Below, piece after piece: positions 54,596 through 64,000 of a stretch of DNA of 64,000 nucleotides. The position numbers were made by a program, and so were the translations under genes. Positions within the stretch are counted from its first letter, which is position 1; each line of letters begins with the position of its first letter. This DNA is from Saccharum officinarum. Taxonomy: Eukaryota; Streptophyta; Magnoliopsida; Poales; Poaceae. Below the pieces are notes generated by a model. It was not told the DNA's origin. It did no database searches and was given only the letters and a program-made list of their open reading frames with translations. The stretch spans positions 94,970,401 through 95,034,400 of the forward strand of contig CM036162.1 in the NCBI GenBank assembly GCA_020631735.1. The letters run 5' to 3'.

Positions 54596-54947
54596 CTGCA
54601 TACTTCAGCAACAAGTAATTATTTGGTGATGTTGCAATAATTGTAGTTGAACATATAATCATGCCATACTAAATTTACTGAAGAGAATAAATTCATACAA
54701 TAAAACAGAGGCACAATAACTCAATCCACAACACAACATCACTAATTAGATTACTTCGTGGTATCGCATCGCGTACAAGCCAAAATTGCCAGTACACATA
54801 CACTGGGCTTTAGGCGTTCAGACATCGCCACACACGCATCATCTAAAATCCAACATTACATTGAGGTCACAAAGCATAACTAAGGTCTACATGCCAAACA
54901 TAAGATCGCAAAAGAAACAACTAGCGACTAGAGAACCATAGACTAGT
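54596..54947 (-). other. Spacer between orf0-like fragment and gag
   Basis: AT-rich, no frame; position equals the orf0-gag spacer expected in RIRE3-type elements. Confidence 0.4.
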
Positions 54948-55890
54948 CTACTCGTCGTGGTCACTGTCCATCTCAGACACGTTGCCATCTTCATCCGTAC
55001 TCTCATCTTCCTCCGTCTCCTGATCTTTCTCAGCCTCCAGGTCATCATCAACCACTATGTCACCAGTCTCTATCTCAGCTGCGCCAGGAGGGACAAAAGG
55101 GTGGAGCTAATTGTGTAGCTAGTGCACCTCCTCTTGCAAGTTGTCATTGTGCTCTTCCGCATTGGCCAACTGCTGCTCTAGCTCAACCTGTCGAGCCCTC
55201 AGAACGTCTTCCTCAGACCAGGCTTCATTGCTCTGATGGAGCACATGGATCAGCATACGCTCACCATTTCGGTTAGCTATAGTCAGACGCTAAAGCTGCT
55301 CTCTCAGTGCACGGATGTCTCCCTCAAAAACCCTAGTCCTTTGTGTCGCTTGATCTCTCTGATGGGTCAGCTGAACTATCTCCTCATTCAGCCTCTCAAT
55401 CTCAGTGTCATGGTCCCTCTGAAGCTAACGCCTATCGTCGCGGGCCTGGCCAAGTGCACTAGACACATGTCTCAGACTGCCCTCTACTCCATCAAATGCC
55501 CTCATTACTATGAACATGGTGCTCATTGCAGGGTTGTCACTATTCTGCTCCTCAGCTGCACTAATCTCTAGAGATCTTCCCCTGGCCTACTGCCAAGAGT
55601 TAGTGGAGGGATTACCCCTCGAAAAGACCCTAGCCATAGCAATTGCCAACTCCTAAGGGAAACGGTCCATAATATCCCTCAGAATCCCAAAAGTAGCTCT
55701 GTCAGCCGCTTTCTCAGCTGTCCTGCCAGTTGACTCATAGCACCATCCTGTCCACTCAGAACCGTCACCTCTAGGGTGAACAATGGCCTCCACAGTGACC
55801 AATAGCCCTTCACCCAACTAATTTTTTCTCCAAAAATAGCGAGGCTCCATCCCATCAGGATACCCCACAAGGCTGAGCACTCTCCACAAC
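54948..55890 (-). pseudogene. orf0-like coiled-coil protein fragment
   Basis: Minus strand reads VLSLVGYPDGMEPRYFWRKN, DGSEWTGWCYESTGRTAEKA, FGILRDIMDRFP, then a long coiled coil (RDHDTEIERLNEEIVQLTH, VELEQQLANAEEHNDNLQEE) and a very acidic end (ETEEDESTDEDGNVSEMD) before TAG. Several internal stops. Upstream position and character match the extra orf0 described for rice RIRE3/RIRE8. Role unknown. Confidence 0.55.
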
Positions 55891-55892
55891 AG

Positions 55893-57382
55893 TAATAATG
55901 TTTACAGAGGTTATCCGCAAGTGCACGGATCCATCGTTGCAACATTTCACCCAGAAGTATTATTAGGATATCGTTATTTATATTTTGTCGTAGAAAGGCA
56001 TGGCAGTAAGAGTTCTAGTATGGATATGAACAAGATAGACATATGTGCATGACTAACCAGATGAGCATATAGGGGTAAACAGTCATAGTGTATATAGTGG
56101 ACACACACATATACATCTGACACTCCACTCTGGGGGAGAGGAAGAATGAATAAAGAATAAAAGAATGTCCTATGAGCAGTAGCTATATCTTAATATAGTT
56201 ATATGCTATGAGCAAAGTAATCAAACATGTACATGAGTTAGAGCTAGGCCTATGTGAGATGGATCAAGAGGCCACCGAGTACTTGTCTGCCAACAACCTC
56301 ATGTGACAATTTACGTACTCCTACACCATGGCCGAACATGGGGGATTATGAAGGACGGACAGGGCTGTCACCACCTGCTGCCTACCCCTCAACCGTGGGA
56401 CATGAAATGCATTCACCCGCCCCTACATATCCAGGCACCTCGCTAGCATACATAGGAACCACCCAAATCCTCTTGGGTCCCCGACCCTATGGATCAACAG
56501 GTAAAGGACTTGGGCATACCCGAAAGCATGATGATGAACCACCTCAATATAAGTCTAAATCTATTCATGAACATGGTATGAACTATAAAGCATTGAGCCA
56601 AGTATGATATGAACATGACATAGGGACTATATTATAGTTCATATATCATGAATAAATCAACATGACTATACTCTAGTTCATAGCACAAACTATATTCATA
56701 AGATGAGGACATGGCTATTTAGAGAAAAGGTAACTCCTTTATTCTCACCAATTCTTCTCCAAGAAGTCAAGCCCTCCAAGGTAGCTTCTCTACTCCTCTA
56801 CTACTTCTACTAAACTAATTCTAACCTAGAGAATGGAGAGGTGGAGTGGAGAGAGGGAGCTCAAGTGAGAGTGTGAAGTGTGTAGTGAGGTGTGTGTGGT
56901 GAGCCTCCCCCTCCCTCTCATATATAGGGGTTGCCTGGTCGATTTGGGGGGAATATTCTCGGATCCACTCCTGCACCGCCAGCCCTTATTTATGACCAAA
57001 CTGCCATAATGAGGAGGGCCTAGGCGGTAGAGGGGAGGGCACGGCCGCACCCCTGGTGCGCCTGCGCCTGAGCTAGCCCAGCTCGTCCTCTCCTTCGCAC
57101 TGTGGGCTTCCTCCTAGGTCTGGGCTTCGGTGGTGATGTGGGTTGGCCCATGTTTTGTTCTCTGGTTGGGTTTCTTTCTCTTCTTTGCTAATTACGCGTC
57201 CCCGAAGGTGCCTTTCTTGTCCTGTTTCACTTATTTTCGGTGTATGTTTCTGTAATATGTCAAATCTACTGGTACAAGCAAAAACATATCAGTAGCAAAG
57301 GTATATGTGTATAGAAGTGTATGTTTCCCTCCTTTTTGGATTTATATTGGTGGTATAAATGTGTCGATAACGACCGCCAATA
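55893..57382 (-). repeat. 5' LTR of element A, lacking its last ~200 bp
   Basis: Collinear with the LTR at 44063-48844 from the minus-strand start (TATTGGCGGTCG, where the other copy has TGTTGGCGG) to CTCTGTAAAC. There the homology stops; the expected LTR end, PBS and leader are missing and orf0-like sequence follows. In 45443-45720 versus this copy I count about 16 differences in 275 bp, mostly transitions. Confidence 0.82.
56919..56927 (-). promoter_or_regulatory. TATA box of the element A 5' LTR
   Basis: Minus strand CTATATATG within CCCCTATATATGAGAGGG. Confidence 0.6.
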
Positions 57383-57388
57383 AATTCT

Positions 57389-57407
57389 ATCCCCAGCAAT
57401 GGCGCCA
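57389..57407 (-). other. Primer binding site, tRNA-Asp type
   Basis: Minus strand TGGCGCCATTGCTGGGGAT, 8 bp beyond the end of the LTR at 57416. It matches the complement of plant tRNA-Asp with two differences in this stretch (from memory of the tRNA). This PBS type is used by Athila-like Gypsy elements. Confidence 0.75.
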
Positions 57408-57498
57408 AAAATATTTGTTGGTATTTATTAACTTGACACTTGTTCTAGTAGTCACCTCTTAATTACCTACACCTGTAGCTTAATTATACCAGGTTGTC

Positions 57499-57517
57499 AT
57501 CCCCAGTGATGGAGCTA
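57499..57517 (-). other. Second, degenerate PBS-like motif inside the LTR
   Basis: Minus strand TAGCTCCATCACTGGGGAT resembles the PBS at 57389 and lies ~100 bp before it, within the LTR end. Possibly a decayed PBS from an earlier LTR boundary. Confidence 0.4.
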
Positions 57518-58552
57518 AAAGTGACTATAGGCACTACCTAGTATTACTACTAAGTAGTTATCTTGTTATTTCATGTGACTAGGAAGAATATAAAGATAAG
57601 AATAGAAAGTATCCGCAAGCGCACAGATAATTATACCATTTAGCATTTTACCTAGAAGTATTCCAAGGATCGTTATTTATATTTTTACCACCGGGAAGGG
57701 ATAGCTATAGGAATATGATAATCACTTGTACATGCAATGGAGAGTTAACCATGTCTAATCCATCTACTCATAACAGGGATAAGTCATAAGATAAATGATA
57801 ATGAATGATGAATGTCAAGTCATAAATATTGTAATTTACTCAGAGCACTCCCTTCTATAGCAATAGCATGGTTTAGGTAGAAATAAAGGAATATTCCTAA
57901 GTCATTCTTAATCACATGTCAGAGTATACTATGATTAGTGCAATTACACTAAGCAATCATGGCAAGAATACTTTATATCTACATACAAGGGACATTAGTA
58001 AGGAAGATCAAGAACAGAACAAGTCTTCCTTCGCAACCGGGTCCTACTTGTCCTATATTTGGGGAGTGGACTACAAAGGACTAAACGGGAGTATCACTTT
58101 CGCGATCGACCACATGACTCAGAACATAGGGTGCATTCGCAGATAAACAACGTATAAGCACCACGCTTACACAATGTTGATCACTCACCCATAATATAAA
58201 AGAGTGAGTGCTATACGATCTTATGCTTGAATATAAAGACATTCTAATTATACTAAGTATATAATCAAAGTAAACAATGAACGATATAACTGAGAACATA
58301 GATAATATATAGAGTAATATCATATCTATTGTAACTAGCAAGTAAATAAACAAATAAAAGAGAAGTACAAAAGGCTTTACCAAGCTGCGCTCTTGACACG
58401 ATCTGGAATCCTAGCGAAGCTTACCTTCCTCTACTTCTAACCTATGTAGCTATGCTCTAGAATATAGTGGAGCTCTAAGGAAACTAGGATTTATGGCTCT
58501 GATGACTTGATCAAATGACTTCAATGCTTTGAACCCAGGGGGTAGGGGCTAG

Positions 58553-58561
58553 CTTATATAG
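58553..58561 (-). promoter_or_regulatory. TATA box of the element B LTR
   Basis: Minus strand CTATATAAG within GGCCTATATAAGCTAGCCCC. Confidence 0.6.
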
Positions 58562-58973
58562 GCCGGTGGGATGAACTAGAGCCCTCAGATCAAACCAACC
58601 TTGATTAACGGCGAAGATGCAAACCCTAAGACGGTAGGGAACCGACTTGCGGAGGAGGCTGATAGGTGGGACCTACTTGGGTCGGCCGACCTAGGTGGCT
58701 TCCAGGTGGGCCCCCTTCGGTGGATCGCCTTCTCATATCTTCTTGATCCTTCTCAACTTGGTTCAGCGGTGAAATATGCTTTTTACCCTGATGTCCTTAA
58801 TATCTTATCTCCTTTTTCTGATAAACCCCTGCAGAAACATAGATTCACCTAAACCTATAGATTTTTGTCAGTTTAAACCCTAATTCTATGTTTAGAGGTT
58901 GATATATGCCCTTTTTCATGTTTTGTTGATGGTTTATAATAATAGTTAGTGATCGTCAACAACTCCCCCAAAC

Positions 58974-61256
58974 TTAACCTTTGCTAGTCCCTTAGCAAAG
59001 CTAAACTCAGCAATGGATCAAGAGTTGCTGCAATATTTTCACTCCTCAAAAGTACACATGCATTCAAATAAGAATTCTTCTCTGAATTAAAATAAACTAT
59101 TCTGACTTTCAAACTTACCCATATTATCTTCAACTATGGAGCTTGTAGCCTTCACTTGGGTCTTGAGCAATTGAAAGACAGAACGGTCGAGTCAAGCACT
59201 ATGTCTCAAGCTCTTTGTTCAACTATTATTCTAGAGTTTTTGCAAGTTTTCAAAATAAAACTCAGAGATTCCTTCGTATGACCCTCTCAAGTCTCTCAAT
59301 ATGTGGTATTTGGTGGATCCTTACCAAGGCAATAGTGATATTATGCCTTCTCTCTCATCCTATAACTAAGGCTTATGTGGAGCTCAAAGGTAGAGATACA
59401 GCGCATACATACTTGCAAAGCATATATTGTAAAGTCAAACAATAGATCTAGAGAAATGAGTCATACAATCAAATCAAGATATGCATGTGTGTGGATATGA
59501 GGAGTGGAGTGGATATATGGTGGATGAATGGTATTAGTGGTGACAATGGTGTAAACCTAATTCTACTTTTGCTCCTTGAAAATATATCTCTCTTGGAACT
59601 TGGAAACACTTACTAGAGAACATGGGCTATCTTATTCATCTCTCTTCTCTTTTTTTAGGTGGGCATCAAAGTACCTAATTTTTTAATATCTCAGACACTT
59701 GTCTATTTTTTTTTCAATTCTCTCTTTTTTTACTTTTTTTAGAATAACTTTTGCATAGCCATAAGCCTCTTTCTGCGTTGGGGTGATTGGGTAGATGAAT
59801 AACATGTTGTTGCGTACTTCCAGTGCAAAAGCAACATATTTGGGTGGAGTATGTGTGATCTTGATTTTAAAAGCATGACAAGTCTCTAAGGTATCAACAA
59901 AGCTTGACAACACTCAATGCAAAGCAAGTAACATGTATATGTGGATTTTCTAGTCTAGCATTCATGTATGGCTGTGGTAGGAATTCAAGCTCTGTCATAC
60001 AGGAACTCATCATGTATCATTTAAGAGTTTTCAAAAGATAAATCTCCAGAACTTTAGTGTCACTAGGAACAAGATAAACAGTAGCTCAGATCTTCCTATA
60101 TAATATCTGTCAATTACCTAGACTTAGATCAAACATTCGCTACCCACAAGTTTCAAGCTCAGAGTAAATCTTTAGGTCAAAATAATTCTATTTAAAACCT
60201 GAGAGAATTCGAGGCTGAAAACTAGGTACTTGAAAAGAATTACGGCAGAGCAACTATTCATCATTTTTATAAAGAGATTATCTTCAAAGTCCATTTTATT
60301 TGAGCAGAAAAGCAAACTTTTGTACACACTCTCTTTTTATTTTATTTCAAACTTAAAGATCATACCAATCTACATAGAACTTAAAAGAAATTCTTTATTT
60401 TATTTTATGGTTATGTATCTTTTTATTATTTTTAAAAGCACACTTAAAAGTAGTAAAGTAAAAAGAGAAAATAAATACTTAGCTAGATATATAGAGGATG
60501 CATTTCCCCCAAGCTGGATGATGACGTAGTCGTTCATTCTTGCAGTGTAGCAAACTAGCAGCGTAGATATACTCCCTCTGTCGGAGCATTGATTGATGCT
60601 GATGATGATTGAAGTAGTGCTCCAGTAGTGGATAGAACATCCACTCGCTTATCAGCTCTTCTTAATCCTTCAAATCATGTGAAACTCAAATAGACAACAA
60701 AACTTATGAAACAGATTGAGCATTAGTGGTGAACCACCAAAGCTTCAGTTGCCTAGAGCTCTTCCATGTTTGATATAATGTTTCTTTTAAGCATAATTGC
60801 AACAAGATTTCTTTTTTAATATTTTTGGATTTTATGATGCAATAGAAAATGAAACAAGATGAATAATTATTTATTTTTATTTTTATGCCACCAAGATGAA
60901 TATTCCTGCAGGTTTTATGCCACAAAATTATTCACATGGGGCTTAAGATTATTGATGCAATGTAAATATGCAATAGAAATTAATTATGCAGATGTAGCAA
61001 AGTAAATATGCAATAGAAATTAATTATGCTAATGTGAAAGAATAAATATGTTAAAGGAAAACTATGTAATGCTAAAAAGAAAAATATAGATAACTACCAA
61101 GTTTACCTCTCAGTAAGGGTTCGGTGATTTAAGTCCTCCGAACAGGACTTCTTGTCTCGCTCAGTCTTCTCAGGGTGCATCACTAGGCCGGAAAGGCGAC
61201 CCTGGTTGCACCTCTTATGACAGTGAACTGGATGATGATTCCTTCTCCTTCCATAC
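58974..61256 (-). other. Non-coding 3' region of element B
   Basis: AT-rich, no coding frame. A GCTTGGGGGAAATGCAT tract near 60506 matches the inner purine tract of element A near 50265. Short relics between 60520 and 60700 stand where element A has its extra ORF. Confidence 0.55.
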
Positions 61257-61865
61257 CTATTTAGTTGATGAAGTTAACTTTGATGTTGGGGACTTGTCCT
61301 TCATAGGTTCTTCTTCATCATCATTCAGAAGCTGATTCTTGCGGTGTTGGGCTGAACGGCTTCCCCTCCTTGATCTGTTCTTCTTTGATTGTCCATACGT
61401 TGTATAACAATTGAAATAACAGCATACCTTCTCAGAAGGGAACTAGAAATGGACCTCTCCTGATCTCATGTAGATGATTGCTCAAGTTGTGTTGAAGAAT
61501 GGTCTTCCAAGCACAATCGGTGGATCGTATTCTTCTTCTCCCATGTTTAGGACCATAAAGTCAGTGGGGACATAGTGATCCTAAATTTACACCATAACAT
61601 CCTTTGCTATCCCCTCTAGGAATTGGAATGCTTGGTCCGCCATCTGCGGCTGCACATAGGTGGGGTACAAAGGTTCTTTACCGAATAAATACTCATATGT
61701 TACCTTGGCCATTATGTTGACTCTCGACCTAGTGTCGCAGATGGTCTTATGGAAGATTCTTTGATTGATCGTGCACTCTATTGTTGGTACGCCTGGATCA
61801 TCTTGTTTAAGGAGATATGGTGATATAAGGAGGTGATCATACTCCGTGTGAACTGTGTTGATCAT
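61257..61865 (-). pseudogene. Second retropepsin-like domain (PR2) of element B
   Basis: The ATG overlaps the preceding stop (ATGA). Reads DDPGVPTIECTINQRIF, then CDTRSRVNIMAKVTYEYLFG where an active-site D-T/S-G is expected, so the catalytic Gly is Arg. Then MADQAFQFLEGIAKDVMV, a stop, DHYVPTDFMVLNMGEEEYD, PIVLGRPFFNTT (the hydrophobic-hydrophobic-G motif typical of aspartic proteases) and a basic/acidic tail ending NQLLNDDEEEP. Distinct in sequence from PR1 just before it. Inactive as read. Confidence 0.72.
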
Positions 61866-62554
61866 CTCACTGATTCTGTAGGTGATTGCTTAGTCTTATT
61901 TCTCCTCCTATTTGTCTTCTTTTCTGCTGTCTTGTCCTCATATATGTTTGCCTTTTGTGGATGAGCAGGAGATTGCAGTGTTTTGTTCTTGAAAGTGAAT
62001 CTCTCCTTTCTACCCTTGATAGTGAAATAGATTTTAGCATCATCTGTGTAGATGATGACTTTTGCGGTCCTTAGGAATGGTCGACCCAAAATGATAGGTG
62101 CCTTCTCATCACCACCTGTTTCTACTATGACAAAGTTTGTAGGTACATACGAGTGCCCAACTCGCACACAGACATCTTCAAGGATGCCCTTTGGGTAGCA
62201 GAGTGACTGGTCTGCAAGCTACAAACACATGGTTGTGTACAACAATTGATCTCTATGAATTTTCTTATAAATTACCTTTGGTACGATGTTAACGCTTGCA
62301 CCAAAGTCACAGATAGCTTCTTCAAAAGTGTTTGGCTCAATGGCTATTGGGATGACAAATCTTCCTAGGTCACCCTTCTTTTCTAGCTTGGAGTCATCTT
62401 TCCATCCTCCTGATGGTCGATCTCTGTAGTACCATCCTGCATTGAATATGTTGACAAGATTTGCAGTTTCTAATTCTTTCGATTGCCCTAGAATCTTACC
62501 TTTGTTGGCCGGAGGGACCGAAGATGCTAGCTGTACTATTTGAGATTCTATCAT
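61862..62554 (-). pseudogene. First retropepsin-like domain (PR1) of element B
   Basis: Minus strand: GRFVIPIAIEPNTFEEAI, CDFGASVNIVPKVIYKKI (active-site region of the D-x-G-A-S kind common in Athila-like proteases), a stop near 62219, then VRVGHSYVPTNFVIVETGGD and PIILGRPFLRTAKVIIYTDD, with a Lys-rich tail. Would process Gag. The in-frame stop region around 62170-62219 disables it. Confidence 0.72.
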
Positions 62555-62793
62555 TTCATTAAAGCTATGCTAGTTCTTAATAGCAGAAGCAAAGATATCC
62601 ATTCTATTATTGATAGTTTCTAGCAGTTTATCATTGGAAGCTATCTTCTTAGACATTTGATCCAATAATCTAGATTGACCAGCAACTAGATCTCTCAAAG
62701 GTGTATTAAAATTATTAAAATTATTACCTTGATAATTACCTGAGTAGCTAGGCCTCTGTTGCTGATTCCAACCTTGATTCAGAGGATGGTAGT

Positions 62794-63819
62794 TGTCAGT
62801 GTCTAGATCCGCCCTAGACACTAAGACGAGTGAATTTGTATCTGCGCGTCTAGACCTGGATGGTGTGCAATGCAGACATAAGGGCTTATACTAGTTCGGG
62901 CAAGAATGTCCCTACGTTCTAGTGGATTCTGTTGCTGCTCGTGTTGCCTTGCACCGGAGTGCTCGTAGTAGGGGTTACAAGCTTTCGAGAGAGAGAGCGG
63001 ATCCCAAGTCTCTTTGGTGGCGTATGAGTTTGTGCTCTTGGTTAGTGAGGTGTGTTCTCGAATAGTTGTCTATTTTGATCGGCCTCCCCCTAGATGTGGC
63101 CCCTGCCACCTTTTATAGTTCCCAAGGGGAGAGCTCGGGTTACATTTATGGTAAAAAGGTAAAATGGGGAAAAGACGAAAGATAAAAACAAAAGGTGGCC
63201 TCAGGTGTGGCCATCTTCCTTCTTATCCAGCGTGAGCAGTTTACCCTATAGCACAGAGACGCAGTGGGTGTCGAGCTTTTGGCCTCTCTGTCTGCTGGTG
63301 CAACGCGCTGTGGCCATGCTTCATCCTATGTGCTTCTGTACTGTCGAGGATGGGCGACGCATGCGTCGGGATTTGCGTAGAGAGAGAGAGTTAGGTGGTA
63401 TAGTTGCCGTTACCTCCGTCGCTGTAGAGGTATGGACGTCATCGTGGTGGAATGACTGGGTCATGTTGGATCAGAGCGCGATTCCCATGTTCATGTCCAT
63501 TGTGCACAGTCGTGTCCATCCCATCAATGGGAATGGGTGTCGTGGTGGGGGCCCACATGGTTCCTGGCCTTGCTAGAGGGCTCTACGCGTCCCTCGGGTG
63601 AGGCAGAATTATGTCAAGAGGGTCAGACGCTCCCGTGCTTACGTCGCAGGGGTCGAGTGAGGCGGAGATCGTTCCCGATGGGGTGTAAGCGTCGGGCGCT
63701 TTGATGACATCATGGGGGCTCGGGCGAGGCAGAAACCGGCCCTAAGCCTCGGGCAGCGTTTAAGAGCTAACGCGCTATTAACACCCTTGGTTGGGTATGC
63801 CTACTATTAATACCCTACA
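62794..63819 (-). mobile_element. Solo LTR of the TGTCGG...CCGACA family in gag of element B
   Basis: Plus strand starts TGTCAGTGTCTAGATC and ends AATACCCTACA, i.e. the reverse of the LTR at 44370. Flanks GTAGT (62789-62793) and ATAGT (63820-63824) agree at 4 of 5, a slightly mutated TSD. The TTGCACCGG and AGGGGTTACAAGCTTTCG blocks match that LTR in reverse. Confidence 0.85.
63110..63118 (-). promoter_or_regulatory. TATA box of the 62794-63819 LTR
   Basis: Minus strand CTATAAAAG followed by GTGGCAGGGGCC, parallel to the 45113 box. Confidence 0.68.
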
Positions 63820-64000
63820 ATAGTTGGTGTTGTTGTTGATATAGTTCACATCCTCTTGAATCTCTGGACAGTTATGGCCTAAGTGCCCATTGCCTCCACA
63901 CTCTTCACATGTCATGCAGGAATCATGAATGTGCATGACTTCTTTCTTCTCACTGGCTCGGTCATTGAGCCTCTTTATTAGCAAGTCCATCTTGGCAGAT

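Larger units (their letters stand above)
48845..55892 (-). mobile_element. Internal region of chimeric Gypsy-type element A, no RT or integrase
   Basis: Read right to left: orf0-like fragment, N-terminal gag fragment of one type, a second gag of Athila-like type, an AT-rich spacer, an extra ORF with its own promoter, then about 1.4 kb non-coding DNA ending in the polypurine tract AAGCTTGGGGGATTTT at the 3' LTR. I find no YVDD, integrase or RNase H motifs. The left LTR is flanked by a MULE (GCAGGC) and the right LTR by a PBS of another copy, so the two flanks share no TSD: the unit was shaped by recombination or deletion. Confidence 0.75.
57416..58961 (-). repeat. LTR of element B, also followed by a PBS
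   Basis: Minus-strand termini TGTTGACGATC...AATACCAACA. On its upstream side is a polypurine tract (GTTTGGGGGAGT, 58962-58973), so it is the 3' LTR of element B; on its downstream side is the PBS at 57389, so it also acts as a 5' LTR. Shares TATCCGCAAGCGCAC and GAAGTATT blocks with the element A LTRs but is well diverged. Confidence 0.8.
58962..64000 (-). mobile_element. Internal region of Gypsy-type element B (gag-PR-PR, no RT/INT seen)
   Basis: Runs from the window edge to the polypurine tract at 58973. Gag C-terminus, two retropepsin-like domains in succession, then ~2.3 kb non-coding DNA. No reverse transcriptase, RNase H or integrase motifs between PR2 and the LTR. The 5' end lies outside the window. 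Interrupted by a solo LTR at 62794. Confidence 0.75.
62570..64000 (-). pseudogene. gag: Gag C-terminal region of element B, split by a solo LTR
   Basis: Upstream of the insertion: MDLLIKRLNDRASEKKE and knuckle CEECGGNGHLGHNCPEI (CX2CX4HX4C intact), then YINNNTNY. Downstream of it: HPLNQGWNQQQRPSYSGN, TPLRDLVAGQSRLLDQMSKK, NRMDIFASAIKN. The two halves join cleanly once the LTR is set aside. The N-terminal Gag core lies beyond the window edge. Confidence 0.78.

Overview
The window looks like a repeat-dense stretch of a grass nuclear genome, most likely an andropogonoid/panicoid grass (sorghum, sugarcane or Miscanthus type). The evidence is nested LTR retrotransposons, dozens of short MITEs, spliced GC-rich coding DNA, and no bacterial gene organisation. 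I can support one host gene: a MEI2-like RNA-binding protein in four exons on the minus strand (29242-30821).

Left block (1-19224) is a nest of LTR elements. A nearly complete Sirevirus (Ty1/Copia, SIRE/Maximus lineage) runs on the plus strand from the window edge to 9226: truncated 5' LTR, Met-initiator PBS, intact gag, pol with one in-frame stop, several polypurine tracts, complete 3' LTR. By eye the LTR copies differ at 14 sites over about 600 bp plus a C-run length change. It interrupts the first 37 bp of a probable Gypsy LTR (9227-9263), which itself interrupts pol of an older, decayed minus-strand Sirevirus (9264-19224). The 5' LTR of that older element is split by a 2.84-kb solo LTR with an ATGCA target-site duplication (TSD).

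Middle block (19225-44062) is the old genic region. It holds the MEI2-like gene and a MITE cloud: Tourist/Harbinger-type elements with 3-bp duplications, two Stowaways (TA), a Mutator-type hairpin MITE with a perfect 9-bp duplication, and three hAT-type elements with 8-bp duplications. Several are nested two or three deep. A 1.6-kb fold-back element carrying repeated TTGGCGCC motifs lies about 210 bp upstream of the MEI2-like start codon. A MuDR-like transposase pseudogene closes the block.

Right block (44063-64000) consists of two related minus-strand Gypsy-type elements with TGTTG...CAACA LTRs and a tRNA-Asp-type PBS. Element A (44063-57382) has two LTRs around a chimeric interior: an orf0/gag fragment of RIRE3/RIRE8 type, an Athila-like gag, and an extra ORF with its own TATA box, but no reverse transcriptase or integrase. 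Its 3' LTR carries two later solo LTRs (TSDs GTAGT and CCTAG). Element B (57416-64000) has gag followed by two successive retropepsin-like domains and then only non-coding DNA before its 3' LTR; its gag is interrupted by another solo LTR. The LTR between A and B has a polypurine tract on one side and a PBS on the other, so it is shared in a tandem, recombined array.
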